Positions 38,001-48,387 are shown, counted from the stretch's first letter. The stretch: 64,000 nucleotides of DNA from Stutzerimonas stutzeri (GCF_018138085.1 NZ_CP073105.1:930001-994000), one strand, 5' to 3'. Made by a program: numbers and translations. Notes: generated by a model not told the origin, from the letters alone.

Positions 38001-38880
38001 GGCAGCGGCCACCGATGAGGCCCAGACCCCGCCTCGCGATGCACTGGCCGCTGTCGATCCGAAGGAGCTCCCGGCGATGAACATCAGCGTGGCGAAAGTC
38101 TTGCGCGGTGACGAGTTGCTGGGCGGCGGGTCGTTCAAGATGCGACCGGATGCCGAGGGTGTGGGCTTTTCCGACATCGACCTGAATCTCAGAGGCTTGA
38201 AGATGGCTGGTAGCGGCGGCTGGAGCGGTTCGCGCAGCTGGTACAAGGGCCGGCTGGAGGGCGCGAATATCGCCGACGTGCTGTTGGCCTGGGGGTTCGC
38301 TCCCTCGACGTCCAGCCAGGATTTCCGGCTGGATGTGGACGGTAGCTGGCCTGGTTCGCCAGCGTTTTTCGCTGTGAACCGGCTGTCCGGCACGCTCGAT
38401 GCCCGGCTTCGCAAGGGCCAGTTGCGTGAAGTGGATGGCGGGGCGCAGGCACTGCGAGTCTTCGGTCTGCTCAATTTCGACTCCATCGGCCGGCGCTTGC
38501 GCCTGGATTTCTCCGACCTGTTCAGCAAGGGGCTTAGCTACGATCGGATCAAGGCCCAGTTGCAGGCAACCGACGGTGTCTACGTGACGTCGCAACCGCT
38601 GACGGTGGCAGGGCCCTCCAGCAATCTGGAACTCAATGGCCGCCTGGATCTGGTCAACGATCAGATCGATGCCAAGCTGCTGGTGACGCTTCCGGTCAGC
38701 AATAACCTGCCGCTGGCCGCGCTGATCGTGGGCGCACCCGCCATTGGCGGTGCGCTGTTCGTCGTCGACAAGCTGCTGGGCGACAAGGTGGCTCGCTTCG
38801 CAACCGTCCAGTACAACGTCGAGGGGCCCTGGCAGGCACCGAAAATCACCTTCGACAAGCCCTTCGAGAAACCCAACTGA
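35077..38880 (+). CDS. yhdP: YhdP-family AsmA-like lipid-transport protein
   Basis: A 1267-residue protein, the usual YhdP length. One N-terminal membrane helix (CLWLGAIGLMLLALYVSL) is followed by a long beta-rich periplasmic region of the DUF3971/AsmA type and a C-terminal hydrophobic segment (NLPLAALIVGAPAIGGALFVV). YhdP forms a periplasm-spanning groove that carries phospholipids to the outer membrane. It follows rng closely and precedes the nitrilase gene, as in other pseudomonads. Confidence 0.92.
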   Translation: MSRLLALVLAILRRCLWLGAIGLMLLALYVSLGRQLVPLVAEYRAEVQDQARRLLKMPVELGSLEGHWEGFSPRLVAHDVILGDGDAAIRLDRLELVPDVMGSLSSRQPRLESLAFSGLQLSLVQNADGKWHVDGLPERGDQPPPDVAKLFEQLRRVRQVQLRDSQITFQAHAAAPLTLTYANLALGIVGERLRLDGRVLLPDGQPLSLRTQTKLQVPDWQSSEAELYLSLPQSDWASWLPASLLGDWELAQLRAGGEVWLEWRERGLARAVARLNAPSLRFGRQQQGLVSIDDLAVNAYLDRADDGYRLQLNGLAFTFEQNRWQDTTLLLQQSVAEGRWRLQADRLAVAPMAALAHAMWPLPERAEEYLLGLAPSGTLRNLQLDYRPSAPAEERLVFSANLDAVGIAAHHWVPAVRNVSGVVQGNLAGGELRFDNRDFALHLAELFPRPWDYHRARGSLRWTLDDQAISLAAPYLQVEGEEGQIAGDFLIRLMRDPAAEDYMDLRVGLSNGDARYTEKYLPTRSPALSPALSEWLLAAIRGGRVEQGYFEYQGALSKDAEAAARSLSLYFKVKDAELAFQPGWPVLREGRGEVLIENTGVRVRVAEARMLDSQVRDVSAEIPHGHGGQPPRLAIEGQVDGHLRDALTLMQVAPIGTGELFAGWRGDGPLSGTLRLDIPLAKGERPVVLADFASSDASLFIPQADLQLDALTGEFRYDSERGFSSKAFHARTLGSSVQGKAVALGEAGEPASRIEASAVVPLQQLLSWRKIERPVPASGTLPLRLNLLLSRVDNNLQVDSSLLGTELALPAPFGKTAEERRDTTLRMSFGGERQRYTLRHGALAALSFVAPTGNWSEGGGELVLGGAAANLRTDRGLHVRGSVSRFDLSEWQALLKDYGERSTNQAGASMLRQVELHIGAFEGFGTHIDDLGVDLQRLPAGWSLGLDSGTVAGSVQLPDADSEPIVLDLSRVRLPAAATDEAQTPPRDALAAVDPKELPAMNISVAKVLRGDELLGGGSFKMRPDAEGVGFSDIDLNLRGLKMAGSGGWSGSRSWYKGRLEGANIADVLLAWGFAPSTSSQDFRLDVDGSWPGSPAFFAVNRLSGTLDARLRKGQLREVDGGAQALRVFGLLNFDSIGRRLRLDFSDLFSKGLSYDRIKAQLQATDGVYVTSQPLTVAGPSSNLELNGRLDLVNDQIDAKLLVTLPVSNNLPLAALIVGAPAIGGALFVVDKLLGDKVARFATVQYNVEGPWQAPKITFDKPFEKPN

Positions 38881-38924
38881 GCGTCATTCAGCCGGCGGCC
38901 ACAGCGCCCCAGGGGTAGCCAAGC

Positions 38925-39770
38925 ATGACCCTAGCCGTGATTCAGATGGTCAGCCAGACCGACATCCAGACGAACCTCGTCGCCGCGCGGAGGCTTCTGG
39001 AGCAAGCGGCCGAGGCGGGCGCCCGACTCGCTGTGCTGCCCGAGAATTTCGCCGCCATGGGACGCTCCGACCTGGTTGCGCTCGGGCGGGCAGAGGCCGA
39101 GGGAGCCGGTCCGATCCTGCCCTGGTTGAAACAGGCCGCCCGCGACCTCAGCTTATGGATCGTGGCCGGCACCATTCCATTGCCGCCGGATGACCAACCG
39201 CTGGCGAAGGTCCGGGCCTGCTCGCTGTTGGTGGACGATCATGGGCAGCGTGTCGCCCATTACGACAAGCTGCATCTGTTCGATGCCGATGTCAGCGATG
39301 CGCGAGGGCGCTATCGCGAGTCGGACGACTACGCGGCAGGTGAGCGGCTGGTGGTGGTCGATACGCCGGTTGGGCGGCTGGGCATGAGCGTCTGCTATGA
39401 CCTGCGTTTCGCCGAACTCTATACCGCGTTGCGTCTGGCGGGCGCCGAGCTGATCAGCGCCCCCTCGGCCTTCACGGCGGTCACCGGTCAGGCGCATTGG
39501 GAGATGCTGGTCCGCACGCGGGCCATCGAGACGCAATGCTATATGCTGGCCGCAGCGCAGGGTGGTGAACACCCGAACGGACGGATGACCCACGGCCATT
39601 CGTCTATCGTTGATTTCTGGGGACAGGCGTTGGCCGAGCAGGCAACCGGCGAGGCGGTTCTGGTCGTCGACCGGGACGCGGCCGCACAGGCGGCGACGCG
39701 TCAACGCATGCCGGTTGTGATGCATCGTCGATTCACCACTCCCCGTATTGTCTCGGGCACTTTGGAGTAG
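38925..39770 (+). CDS. Nitrilase-superfamily carbon-nitrogen hydrolase
   Basis: A 281-residue CN hydrolase with the Glu-Lys-Cys triad: [19 protein letters not shown] and [11 protein letters not shown]. The sequence resembles the Nit1/YafV-like branch, members of which act on deaminated glutathione or omega-amidase substrates. The actual substrate is not known. It ends two bases before tldD, which indicates co-transcription. Confidence 0.88.
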   Translation: MTLAVIQMVSQTDIQTNLVAARRLLEQAAEAGARLAVLPENFAAMGRSDLVALGRAEAEGAGPILPWLKQAARDLSLWIVAGTIPLPPDDQPLAKVRACSLLVDDHGQRVAHYDKLHLFDADVSDARGRYRESDDYAAGERLVVVDTPVGRLGMSVCYDLRFAELYTALRLAGAELISAPSAFTAVTGQAHWEMLVRTRAIETQCYMLAAAQGGEHPNGRMTHGHSSIVDFWGQALAEQATGEAVLVVDRDAAAQAATRQRMPVVMHRRFTTPRIVSGTLE

Positions 39771-39772
39771 AT

Positions 39773-41215
39773 ATGAGTCAATTGCTGTTACCTGTCACCG
39801 AGCGCCTGCTGACACCTGGTGGGCTTGGCCTGGATGACCTGCCGGGACTGCTCGGCGAACTGGCCGGTCCCGGTATCGACGCGGCGGATCTGTATTTCCA
39901 GGACCAGGTGACCGAGTCCTGGGTGCTGGAGGATGGCATCGTCAAGGAAGGCGGTTTCCATCTTGAGCAAGGCGTCGGGGTGCGCGCCTTGTCCGGAGAG
40001 AAAACCGGTTTTGCCTATAGCAATGCGATCACCGCCGACGCCTTGCGCCAGGCCGCCGAAGCCGCTCGCTCGATCGCACGCAGTGGCCAGCAAGGGCGCG
40101 TCCAGGTGCTGTCGAAGGCCTCGTTCGGCGCGTTGTACAGTGCGGACAACCCGCTCGATGGGCTGGGTCGTGCGGAAAAGGTCGAGTTGCTCAAGCGTAT
40201 CGACGTCGCCACGCGCGCGCTCGATCCCCGCATCAAGCAGGTCACGGTGAGCCTTGCCGGGGTCTGGGAGCATGTGCTGGTCGCCGGTTTGGACGGCGGG
40301 ATGGCCGCGGATATTCGGCCGCTGGTGCGCTTCAATGTCAGCGTGATCGTCGAGCAGAACGGGCGTCGCGAACGCGGCGGTCATGGCGGCGGCGGACGTA
40401 CCGGTTATGACTATTTTCTCAGCGAAGACCGCGCCATGGGGTATGCGCGCGAGGCGCTGCGTCAGGCGTTGGTCAACCTCGAGGCGGTCGCCGCGCCCGC
40501 CGGTACGTTACCGGTGGTACTGGGGTCCGGCTGGTCCGGCGTGCTGCTGCACGAGGCGGTCGGCCACGGCCTGGAGGGCGACTTCAATCGCAAGGGCAGC
40601 TCAGCCTACAGCGGCCGGATCGGCCAACAGGTGGCATCCAAGCTGTGCACCATCGTCGACGACGGCACCCTGGCCAATCGCCGCGGCTCACTGAGCGTCG
40701 ATGACGAGGGGACACCGACCCAGTGCACCACGCTGATCGAAAACGGGATTCTGAAGGGTTACATTCAGGACAAGCTCAACGCGCGTTTGATGGGCGTTGC
40801 CCCGACGGGCAACGGTCGCCGCGAGTCCTATGCTCACTTGCCCATGCCGCGGATGACCAATACCTACATGCTGGCGGGCGAGAGTGATCCGGAAGAAATC
40901 ATCCGCTCGGTGAAGAAAGGCATCTATTGCGCGAGCCTCGGCGGTGGTCAGGTGGACATCACCAGCGGCAAGTTCGTGTTCTCGACCAGCGAGGCCTATC
41001 TGATCGAGGATGGCCGGATCACCGCGCCGGTGAAAGGGGCCACGCTGATCGGCAACGGGCCGGAGGTGATGAACAAGGTCTCTATGGTCGGCACCGATCT
41101 GGCGCTGGACAGTGGCGTGGGCACTTGCGGCAAGGACGGCCAGTCGGTGCCTGTAGGTGTCGGTCAGCCGACGCTGAAGATCGATGGCATTACAGTTGGC
41201 GGGACAGGCGCCTGA
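39773..41215 (+). CDS. tldD: Metalloprotease TldD
   Basis: A 480-residue zinc peptidase, the catalytic half of the TldD/PmbA pair. The metal site [11 protein letters not shown] is at about residue 260, and the C-terminal glycine-rich core with [14 protein letters not shown] follows. Its partner PmbA is encoded 0.7 kb away, with yjgA between them. The pair trims peptides such as modified antibiotics and antitoxins. Confidence 0.96.
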   Translation: MSQLLLPVTERLLTPGGLGLDDLPGLLGELAGPGIDAADLYFQDQVTESWVLEDGIVKEGGFHLEQGVGVRALSGEKTGFAYSNAITADALRQAAEAARSIARSGQQGRVQVLSKASFGALYSADNPLDGLGRAEKVELLKRIDVATRALDPRIKQVTVSLAGVWEHVLVAGLDGGMAADIRPLVRFNVSVIVEQNGRRERGGHGGGGRTGYDYFLSEDRAMGYAREALRQALVNLEAVAAPAGTLPVVLGSGWSGVLLHEAVGHGLEGDFNRKGSSAYSGRIGQQVASKLCTIVDDGTLANRRGSLSVDDEGTPTQCTTLIENGILKGYIQDKLNARLMGVAPTGNGRRESYAHLPMPRMTNTYMLAGESDPEEIIRSVKKGIYCASLGGGQVDITSGKFVFSTSEAYLIEDGRITAPVKGATLIGNGPEVMNKVSMVGTDLALDSGVGTCGKDGQSVPVGVGQPTLKIDGITVGGTGA

Positions 41216-41216
41216 T

Positions 41217-41287
41217 GGCTTCAGGCTTCGGGTCAGCAGTGCAGCCGCTTTGCCTGCCGCCTGGAGCCTGTAGCGTGCAGCCGCTTT
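41217..41287. repeat. Repeat-rich junction between tldD and yjgA
   Basis: GTGCAGCCGCTTT occurs at 41239-41251 and 41275-41287, inside a run of degenerate GGCTTCAGGCTTC and GGAGCCTGTAGC words. The second copy abuts the yjgA stop codon. Confidence 0.5.
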
Positions 41288-41809
41288 TTAGCGCAGCCCG
41301 CGCTGGGTTTCGTCCAGGCCGCGGATGTACTTGAATATCTTGCGACTGGCAGCTGGTGGTTTGTTATGTGCCGCTTCGTGCTGGGCGTGGCGGATCAGCC
41401 CACGCAGATGCTGGCGGTCGGTCTCGGGGAACTCGTTGACGAAGGATTCGAGCGTTTCATCGTTGCCGGCAATCAAGCGGTCACGCCAGCGTTCCAGCGC
41501 ATGGAAGCGCTCGTTGTATTGGCGGGTGGAGGCGTCGAGCTGGTCGACCAGCGCGAGGATGGCGTCGGTATCCTGGTCGCGCATCAGCTTGCCGATGTAC
41601 TGCAGGTGCCGTTTCCGGGCGATGTGCGCGGTGTGCTTGGGCGCATCGGCCAGCGCCTTGCGCAGGGCGTCGGTGAGTGGAAGGCGGTCTAGCACGTCGG
41701 GCTTGAGGGTGGTGAGGCGCTCGCCGAGTTCCTGGAGAGCGTGCAGCTCACGTTTGACCTGGGTTTTGCTTTTTTCCTCGAAGCCGTCGAGATCGGAAAT
41801 ATCAGACAT
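41288..41809 (-). CDS. yjgA: Ribosome biogenesis factor YjgA (DUF615)
   Basis: A 173-residue highly charged helical protein of the DUF615 family, containing [20 protein letters not shown] and [20 protein letters not shown]. It binds late 50S precursors. It is convergent to tldD and divergent from pmbA. Confidence 0.93.
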   Translation of the reverse strand: MSDISDLDGFEEKSKTQVKRELHALQELGERLTTLKPDVLDRLPLTDALRKALADAPKHTAHIARKRHLQYIGKLMRDQDTDAILALVDQLDASTRQYNERFHALERWRDRLIAGNDETLESFVNEFPETDRQHLRGLIRHAQHEAAHNKPPAASRKIFKYIRGLDETQRGLR

Positions 41810-41911
41810 GGGGCTGGTCCAGTTGGAAACGTCACCATGATAACAGCAGCCTCGCGGTGCAGCTCAGTCGGGCTTCGTGTAGGCGGCATGATCGAATCAG
41901 TTGGAGTGTTT

Positions 41912-43258
41912 ATGAGTGAAGTCGAGGGGATCGGGCCGAGTGCGCTGCCCGGATTGCGCGAGAAGGTCTCGAGAATCATAGAAGAGGCCAGCCGCCAGGG
42001 CGCCAGCGCCTGCGAAGTCTCCGTGTCGATGGAGCAGGGCCTGTCGACCACTGTCCGCCAGCGTGAAGTGGAAACGGTGGAGTTCAATCGCGACCAGGGC
42101 TTCGGCATCACGCTCTACGTCGGCCAGCGCAAGGGCTCGGCCAGCACGACTGGCAGCGGCGAGGACGCGATACGTGAAACCGTGGCCGCCGCCCTGGCGA
42201 TCGCTCGGCATGCCTCCGAAGATGAATACGCCGGGCTCGCCGATCCAGCGCTGATGGCCAAAGAGGTGCCCGATCTCGATCTGTACCATCCTTGGGGGAT
42301 TTCACCCGACGCGGCTGTCGAGCTGGCGCTCAGCTGCGAAGCGGCGGCGTTCGATACCGACCCACGCATTCGCAACGCCGACGGTACCAGTCTGAGCACG
42401 CACCAGGGCTGCCGTGGGTATGGCAACAGCAACGGCTTCATCGGCGCCTACTGCAGTACTCGCCACAGCCTCAGCTGCGTGATGATCGCCGAGGCTGATG
42501 GCCAGATGCAGCGTGATTATCACTATGACGTCAGCCGTGTTGCCGGTGACCTGGCGTCGGCTGAATCGATTGGCCGGCGTGCGGCCGAACGTGCCGTTCG
42601 CCGCTTGGGTGCAAGGCCGGTGCCGACTTGCGATGTCCCGGTGCTGTTCTCTTCCGAGCTGGCCACCGGGCTGTTCGGTCATTTTCTCGCGGCGATTTCC
42701 GGTGGCAATCTCTATCGCAAGTCGTCGTACCTTGAAGGTGCGCTGGGACAGATGCTCTTCCCCGAGTGGCTGAGTCTGGATGAGCGTCCACACCTGGCGC
42801 GCGGGCTGGCCAGTTCGGCCTATGACGGCGACGGCCTGGCGACCTACGCCAAGCCGTTCGTGGAGAACGGCAAGTTGCTTTCCTACGTCCTTGGAACCTA
42901 CTCCGGACGCAAGTTAGGTATGCCCAGTACCGCCAATGCCGGGGGCGTGCACAACCTCTTCGTCACCCATGGCGACGAGGACCAGGCGGCGCTGATCCGC
43001 CGTATGGGCCGAGGATTGTTGGTGACCGAGCTGATGGGGCAGGGTTTGAACCTGGTTACCGGTGACTATTCGCGTGGCGCTGGCGGTTTCTGGGTGGAAA
43101 ACGGCGAGATCCAGTTCCCGGTGCAGGAAGTCACCATCGCCGGCAACCTTCGCGACATGTTCCGCCAGATCGTTGCGGTCGGCTGCGATATCGAGACACG
43201 CAGCAGCATTCACACCGGTTCGGTGCTGATCGAGCGGATGAAGGTGGCAGGGCAGTAA
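41912..43258 (+). CDS. pmbA: TldD/PmbA partner PmbA
   Basis: A 448-residue protein, the partner of TldD that lacks the HExxxH site. The N-terminus ALPGLREKVSRIIEEASRQGAS and the core GDYSRGAGGFWVENGEI are characteristic. The frame is open to 41741, but only the ATG at 41912 has GGAG close upstream and the longer form would run into yjgA. Confidence 0.95.
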   Translation: MSEVEGIGPSALPGLREKVSRIIEEASRQGASACEVSVSMEQGLSTTVRQREVETVEFNRDQGFGITLYVGQRKGSASTTGSGEDAIRETVAAALAIARHASEDEYAGLADPALMAKEVPDLDLYHPWGISPDAAVELALSCEAAAFDTDPRIRNADGTSLSTHQGCRGYGNSNGFIGAYCSTRHSLSCVMIAEADGQMQRDYHYDVSRVAGDLASAESIGRRAAERAVRRLGARPVPTCDVPVLFSSELATGLFGHFLAAISGGNLYRKSSYLEGALGQMLFPEWLSLDERPHLARGLASSAYDGDGLATYAKPFVENGKLLSYVLGTYSGRKLGMPSTANAGGVHNLFVTHGDEDQAALIRRMGRGLLVTELMGQGLNLVTGDYSRGAGGFWVENGEIQFPVQEVTIAGNLRDMFRQIVAVGCDIETRSSIHTGSVLIERMKVAGQ

Positions 43259-43263
43259 GAGGC

Positions 43264-43335
43264 AGCTGGCGTGCTGAGGAGTAAAGGGAAGGGCTTGGCG
43301 GTGCTCCGGCGCCGCCGATATACCGACTGCCAGCT
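43264..43335. terminator. Probable shared terminator hairpin of pmbA and ptsO
   Basis: AGCTGGC (43264-43270) and GCCAGCT (43329-43335) close a structure whose interior has a second stem, GGCGGTGC with GCGCCGCC. It fills the gap between the convergent pmbA and ptsO. Confidence 0.45.
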
Positions 43336-43608
43336 TTATTCTCCCTCCTCGAAGTAGTTCTCGATCAAAGCGATCAGCGCAGAGAGCGCGTCGTCATCCT
43401 GTTCGCCCTCCGCATGCAAGTGCAGGGTGGTTCCTTTACTGGCGGCAAGCATCATGACGGCCATGATGCTCTTGCCGTCGACCAGGCTCGCCGGGCAGCG
43501 TCCGACGCGGATGTCACAAGGGAACTGGTTGGCGACGCCGACGAATTTCGCGGCCGCTCGGGCATGCAGGCCCAGCTTGTTGATGATGGTAACTTCGCAC
43601 GATGGCAT
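43336..43608 (-). CDS. ptsO: Nitrogen-PTS phosphocarrier NPr (PtsO)
   Basis: A 90-residue HPr-like protein. The phospho-histidine is in LGLHARAAAKF, and KSIMAVMMLAASKGTTL stands where HPr has its regulatory serine region. AGGA precedes the ATG at 43608; the frame upstream of it is inside rapZ. It transfers phosphate from EI-Ntr to PtsN. It follows rapZ after 8 bases. Confidence 0.95.
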   Translation of the reverse strand: MPSCEVTIINKLGLHARAAAKFVGVANQFPCDIRVGRCPASLVDGKSIMAVMMLAASKGTTLHLHAEGEQDDDALSALIALIENYFEEGE

Positions 43609-43616
43609 GAGAATTC

Positions 43617-44474
43617 CTAAGCCAGGTCGCGATGGCGGACCTGAACGTTCTTCAAGGGTTCGCGCAGCGCCTGGCCCAGCCGTTCGGCCAGGTACACCGA
43701 GCGATGATGCCCACCGGTGCAGCCGATGGCGACGGTGACATAGGCGCGATTGCTGGCAGCGAACCGTGGGAGCCATTTGCTCAGGTAGGCGAGTATGTCC
43801 TGGAACATCTCTTCGACATCCGTCTGTGCCGCCAAGTAGTCGATCACTGGCTGGTCGAGGCCGGAAAAGTCTCGCAGGTCGGCTTTCCAGTACGGATTGG
43901 GCAGACAGCGCACGTCGAACACCAGGTCGGCATCTACCGGCATGCCGCGCTTGAAGCCAAAGGACTCGAAGAGAAAGGCGGTACCCGGTTCTGGCTGGTT
44001 CAACAGGCGCAGCTTCAAGGTGTCACGCAGCTGATAGAGGTTCAGGTGCGTCGTGTCGATTTTCAGGTCGGCGTGATCGATGATCGGCGCCAGCAGCAGT
44101 TCTTCGTCGTGGATCGCTTCGGCCAGAGAGCGGTTCTGATTGGTCAGCGGATGTCGTCGACGGGTTTCCGAAAACCGCTTGAGCAACGTCTCGTCTGCGG
44201 CGTCGAGGTACAACACATCGCACTGGATATAACGGGCGCGGACATCCTTGAGCAGCTCGGGGAAGCGCTTGAGCTGGCTGGGCAGGTTGCGTGCGTCGAT
44301 GGATACCGCAACCTGTGGCTGCAGCAGCTCCGTATGCAGCAGTGCCCGCTCCGCCAGTTCCGGCAGCAGGCCGGCGGGCAGGTTGTCGATGCAATAGAAA
44401 CCGTTGTCCTCGAGCACGTCGAGCGCCGTGCTCTTACCCGACCCGGAGCGGCCGCTGACGATGATCAGGCGCAT
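43617..44474 (-). CDS. rapZ: RNase adapter protein RapZ
   Basis: A 285-residue P-loop protein with Walker [10 protein letters not shown] and the C-terminal region containing [17 protein letters not shown]. RapZ links small-RNA decay to glucosamine-6-phosphate levels in enterobacteria; in pseudomonads it is less studied. It stands between ptsN and ptsO. Confidence 0.95.
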   Translation of the reverse strand: MRLIIVSGRSGSGKSTALDVLEDNGFYCIDNLPAGLLPELAERALLHTELLQPQVAVSIDARNLPSQLKRFPELLKDVRARYIQCDVLYLDAADETLLKRFSETRRRHPLTNQNRSLAEAIHDEELLLAPIIDHADLKIDTTHLNLYQLRDTLKLRLLNQPEPGTAFLFESFGFKRGMPVDADLVFDVRCLPNPYWKADLRDFSGLDQPVIDYLAAQTDVEEMFQDILAYLSKWLPRFAASNRAYVTVAIGCTGGHHRSVYLAERLGQALREPLKNVQVRHRDLA

Positions 44475-44597
44475 TGGTGCAGGGTATTGGACGGGGCACC
44501 GGCGGGAACTACGTGCCCAGCGCGGCGCTGAAGGGGCGGTTGTTGACAGCTAGAAACCACGTCTCTTTCCTCACTCAGCCCGGCGCAGACCGCTGCG

Positions 44598-45062
44598 CTA
44601 CCGGCCGCTCTGAATATCGACGACGGCCTGATACAGCTCCTGTCCGGTGCTGGCCCGGCGCAGACGCTCACGAACGTCCTCACGGTCCAGCATGCTGGCA
44701 ATCTGACGAAGCAGTTCAAGGTGCTCATCGGTCGCGGCCTCTGGCACCAGCAGCACGAACAACAGGTCGACAGGCGCGCCGTCGATGGCATCGAAATCCA
44801 CGGGGACGTCCAGCCGGAGCACCGCGCTCAGCGGCGAGGTGCAGCCAGGCATACGGCAGTGGGGGATGGCAATGCCGTTACCGAAACCGGTGGACCCCAG
44901 TTTTTCACGGGCGATGAAGCTTTCGAAAATGGTTTGCGAGTCCAGGTCTGGGAGGTCCTGGCCTAGCACTTTGGCGATCTGTTCCAGGACGCGTTTCTTG
45001 CTGCCGCCCGGGACGTTCACCAGGGAACGTCCGGGGGTCAGGATGTTTTCGATTCGGATCAT
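44598..45062 (-). CDS. ptsN: Nitrogen-PTS EIIA protein PtsN
   Basis: A 154-residue EIIA-Ntr protein with the phospho-histidine in IAIPHCRMPG and the segment LLFVLLVPE. The ATG at 45062 gives the normal length; the frame continues upstream into the hpf gene. PtsN is the output of the nitrogen PTS and regulates potassium and nitrogen functions. It lies 7 bases after hpf. Confidence 0.95.
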   Translation of the reverse strand: MIRIENILTPGRSLVNVPGGSKKRVLEQIAKVLGQDLPDLDSQTIFESFIAREKLGSTGFGNGIAIPHCRMPGCTSPLSAVLRLDVPVDFDAIDGAPVDLLFVLLVPEAATDEHLELLRQIASMLDREDVRERLRRASTGQELYQAVVDIQSGR

Positions 45063-45069
45063 GATTGGG

Positions 45070-45378
45070 TCAGCGAGCAAGGGCGCCCTGGTTATGGTCG
45101 AGCTGTTTTTCTTTGTGCTTGATGAGCTGACGGTCGAGCTTGTCGACCAACAGGTCGATGGCAGCGTACATGTCTCCGTGCTCGGCATTCGCGACGACTT
45201 CGCGGCCGGCCACATGCAGGGCGGCTTCTGCCTTTTGCTTGAGCTTCTCGACCTGCAGGATCACCTGGACGGCAATGATGCGGTCGAAATGACGTTCCAG
45301 TCGGTCGAATTTCTCCTCGACGTAGTCGCGCAGGGCATCGGTAATTTCCAGGTGAAGGCCAGTGATGTTGACTTGCAT
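45070..45378 (-). CDS. hpf: Ribosome hibernation promoting factor, short form
   Basis: A 102-residue RaiA/HPF protein with MQVNITGLHLEITDALRDYV and VILQVEKLKQKAEAALHV. It is the short form without the dimerising tail. It binds idle ribosomes in stationary phase. GGAGAT stands before the ATG at 45378. It lies between rpoN and ptsN as in most gammaproteobacteria. Confidence 0.95.
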   Translation of the reverse strand: MQVNITGLHLEITDALRDYVEEKFDRLERHFDRIIAVQVILQVEKLKQKAEAALHVAGREVVANAEHGDMYAAIDLLVDKLDRQLIKHKEKQLDHNQGALAR

Positions 45379-45459
45379 ACTGCATCTCCTTTTTGCCACT
45401 TGCGAATTGGCGGGGCTGAGCGCCCGCCACCGGAAGAGATCGACCAGGTCGCCTGGCAT

Positions 45460-46965
45460 TTACATCAACCGCTTACGTTCGCTGGATGGTGCGATACCGA
45501 GTGATTCGCGGTACTTGGCGACAGTGCGGCGTGCAACTTGAATACCTTGTGCCTCCAGTAAACCAGCGATCTTGCTGTCGCTCAATGGCTTTTTGGCGTT
45601 TTCCGCGGCCACCAGCTTCTTGATGATGGCGCGTATCGCGGTGGACGAGCATTCGCCGCCTTCGGCAGTGCTCACATGGCTGGAGAAGAAGTATTTCAGC
45701 TCATAGATGCCGCGTGGCGTGTGCATGTACTTCTGCGTCGTGACCCGTGAAATGGTCGACTCGTGCATGCCGACTGCTTCGGCGATATCGTGCAGCACCA
45801 GCGGCTTCATCGCTTCGTCGCCGTGTTCGAAAAAGCCGCGCTGATGCTCGACGATCTGCGTGGCGACCTTCATCAGCGTTTCGTTGCGGCTGAGCAGGCT
45901 CTTGATGAACCAGCGCGCTTCCTGCAACTGATTGCGCATGAAGGTGTTGTCGGCGCTGGAGTCGGCGCGCTTGACGAAGCCGGCGTACTGCGGATTCACC
46001 CGCAGGCGTGGCATGGCCTCCTGGTTCAGTTCGACCAGCCAGCGGCCATTGTGCTTGCGCACGATCACATCGGGGACGACGTACTCCGGCTCGCCGGCCT
46101 CTATCTGCGAGCCGGGCCGTGGATTGAGTGTTTGGATCAGGTCGATGACCTGGCGCAGCTCATCTTCCTTGAGCTTCAAGCGACGCATCAGCAGGCTGTA
46201 GTCTCGGCCACCGAGGGTGTCCAGGTGATCGCTCACCAGACGCATCGCCTCGGCCAGCCATGGCGTTCGCTCGGGGAGCTGACGCAGCTGCAGCAGCAGG
46301 CATTCACGCAAGTCTCGCGCACCGATTCCGGCAGGTTCGAATTGCTGGATGCGACGTAGCACCACTTCGATCTCATCGAGCTCGATCTCGAGTTCGGGAT
46401 CGAATGATTCGAGGACCTCTTCGAGGGTCTCGTCGAGATAGCCCTGGGGATTGATGCAATCGATCAGAGTGGTCGCGATGAGACGGTCGGTGTCGCTCAT
46501 CGGGGCGAGGTTGAGCTGCCAGAGCAGATGGCTCTGCAGGCTTTCCCCGGAGGAGGTGCGGGTGGTGAAGTCCCATTCGTCGTCGTTGCTGGGCAGGCTG
46601 CTGGCGCTGGTCTGGTAGATATCTTCCCAGGCGGTGTCTACCGGCAGCTCGTTGGGGATGCGCTCGCCCCAGTCGCCTTCCTCGAGGTTTTCGACCGTGT
46701 TGATGGGTTCTTCGAAGTGATTGTCAGGCTCGCTTTGCTCGTTCTGACTGCTTTCCGACTTCCTTTCGATCGACTCGGCCATCGGGTCGGAGTTGTCGAA
46801 GTCGTCCCCGTCTTCTTCGCGCTCGAGCATCGGGTTGGAATCCAGTGCTTCCTGAATCTCCTGCTGGAGATCGAGCGTGGATAGCTGGAGCAATCGTATG
46901 GCTTGTTGCAGCTGCGGTGTCATCGTCAGCTGCTGGCCCATCTTCAGGACTAGCGATGGTTTCAT
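45460..46965 (-). CDS. rpoN: RNA polymerase sigma-54 factor
   Basis: A 501-residue sigma-54. Region I is rich in Q and L ([18 protein letters not shown]), the acidic region II follows ([14 protein letters not shown]), and the C-terminal RpoN box is [10 protein letters not shown]. The ATG at 46965 starts [13 protein letters not shown]. It directs transcription of nitrogen, flagellar and other genes with AAA+ activators. It is followed by hpf, ptsN, rapZ and ptsO. Confidence 0.97.
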   Translation of the reverse strand: MKPSLVLKMGQQLTMTPQLQQAIRLLQLSTLDLQQEIQEALDSNPMLEREEDGDDFDNSDPMAESIERKSESSQNEQSEPDNHFEEPINTVENLEEGDWGERIPNELPVDTAWEDIYQTSASSLPSNDDEWDFTTRTSSGESLQSHLLWQLNLAPMSDTDRLIATTLIDCINPQGYLDETLEEVLESFDPELEIELDEIEVVLRRIQQFEPAGIGARDLRECLLLQLRQLPERTPWLAEAMRLVSDHLDTLGGRDYSLLMRRLKLKEDELRQVIDLIQTLNPRPGSQIEAGEPEYVVPDVIVRKHNGRWLVELNQEAMPRLRVNPQYAGFVKRADSSADNTFMRNQLQEARWFIKSLLSRNETLMKVATQIVEHQRGFFEHGDEAMKPLVLHDIAEAVGMHESTISRVTTQKYMHTPRGIYELKYFFSSHVSTAEGGECSSTAIRAIIKKLVAAENAKKPLSDSKIAGLLEAQGIQVARRTVAKYRESLGIAPSSERKRLM

Positions 46966-47048
46966 GGCAGAGGACTTCGAACCTTGTTTGCCGGCGCAAC
47001 CGCGCCTGTTCCGATTCACTGGCGCCTGGGGGCGCCTGCATAAGCAAA

Positions 47049-47054
47049 TTATAT
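47049..47054 (-). promoter_or_regulatory. -10 candidate of rpoN
   Basis: TATAAT on the minus strand lies about 85 bases before the rpoN ATG, in the 148-base gap behind lptB. No clear -35 is seen. Confidence 0.35.
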
Positions 47055-47113
47055 GCCTGCCAACGAAGCGTTTGCCTAGCCCCTAACGGGGCTATCGGCC
47101 GAAAAGATCGGCG

Positions 47114-47839
47114 TCAGAGTCGGAATTCGTGTCCGAGGTACACATCCTTCACCAGTTGGTTGGCCAGGACCGTCTCGGCATCGCCTTCGGCAATCAACTG
47201 ACCGTCGTTGACGATGTAGGCGGTCTCGCAGATGTCCAGGGTCTCGCGCACGTTGTGATCGGTGATCAGCACGCCGATGCCCTTGGCCTTGAGGTGGTGG
47301 ATGATCTGCTTGATGTCGCCGACCGAGATCGGGTCAACGCCGGCGAAGGGTTCGTCGAGCAGAATGAACTTGGGTGCGGTAGCCAGCGCGCGCGCGATCT
47401 CGACGCGTCGCCGCTCACCGCCGGACAGGCTCATGCCCAGGCTGTCACGGATGTGATGGATGTGGAACTCCTGCAGCAGGCTTTCCAGGGCCTGTTGACG
47501 GCCACTGCGATCCAGGTCCTTGCGGGTCTCGAGGATCGCCATGATGTTGTCGGTCACCGACAGCTTGCGAAAGATCGACGCTTCCTGCGGCAGGTAGCCG
47601 ATACCGGCTCGGGCCCGACCATGCATGGGCAGATGGGTGACGTCCTGCTCGTCGATCAGTACGCGACCCTGGTCGGCCTTCACCAGGCCAACGATCATGT
47701 AGAAGCAGGTGGTCTTCCCGGCTCCGTTCGGTCCGAGCAGACCGACGATCTGCCCGCTCTCGATGGACAGGCTGACGTCGCGTACGACCTGACGGGTCTT
47801 GTAGCTCTTTGCCAGATGCTGGGCCTTGAGAATCGCCAT
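47114..47839 (-). CDS. lptB: LPS export ABC ATPase LptB
   Basis: A 241-residue ABC ATPase with Walker [10 protein letters not shown], signature [15 protein letters not shown] and Walker [15 protein letters not shown]. It powers LPS extraction with LptFG, which are encoded elsewhere. Its ATG overlaps the lptA stop (TGATG). Confidence 0.97.
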   Translation of the reverse strand: MAILKAQHLAKSYKTRQVVRDVSLSIESGQIVGLLGPNGAGKTTCFYMIVGLVKADQGRVLIDEQDVTHLPMHGRARAGIGYLPQEASIFRKLSVTDNIMAILETRKDLDRSGRQQALESLLQEFHIHHIRDSLGMSLSGGERRRVEIARALATAPKFILLDEPFAGVDPISVGDIKQIIHHLKAKGIGVLITDHNVRETLDICETAYIVNDGQLIAEGDAETVLANQLVKDVYLGHEFRL

Positions 47840-48387
47840 CAGTTGCCCTGCTCGGTTGCCGGCTGATCTTTTTTGCGCGGCTGAATGACCATGTCCACGC
47901 GAGGACGCGGTGTGGTGATGTCGGCATTGCTGGCGCGACCGGCATTGACGATCTGGCGCTGGGTGTCATAGACGATCTTCTCGCCCTCGAAGGTATTACC
48001 TTCTTGAACGACCTTGGCCTGGTCGATCAGCACGATGCGCTCGTTCGTCGCGAAATACTGGATGGTCAGGCCGTAGGCCTTGACGATTTCCTTGTCCACC
48101 GCCGGCTTCTGTTCGTAATACGCAGGCTTGCCGATGGAGGTGAACACCTCGACATCGCCATTCTTGTTCTGGGTAATGGTGACGGTGTCACCCGTGATCT
48201 TCATGGTGCCCTGGGTGATCACCACGTCGCCACGATAGACGGCCACGCCCTGTCGATCGTCCAGTTCGGCGGTGTCGGCCTGGACGCGAATTGGCTGGTT
48301 TCGGTCTTCAGGGAGCGCATGGGCGTACGAGCCGAGCAGCGCGATGCTCAGGCCGATCAGGTAGGGGATTGTCTTAACGCAGCTCAT
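47839..48387 (-). CDS. lptA: LPS periplasmic bridge protein LptA
   Basis: A 182-residue exported protein (signal [20 protein letters not shown], ending AHA). The OstA/beta-jellyroll fold has [20 protein letters not shown] and the end is lysine- and glutamine-rich. It forms the periplasmic LPS bridge. The start overlaps the end of lptC by 14 bases. Confidence 0.95.
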   Translation of the reverse strand: MSCVKTIPYLIGLSIALLGSYAHALPEDRNQPIRVQADTAELDDRQGVAVYRGDVVITQGTMKITGDTVTITQNKNGDVEVFTSIGKPAYYEQKPAVDKEIVKAYGLTIQYFATNERIVLIDQAKVVQEGNTFEGEKIVYDTQRQIVNAGRASNADITTPRPRVDMVIQPRKKDQPATEQGN

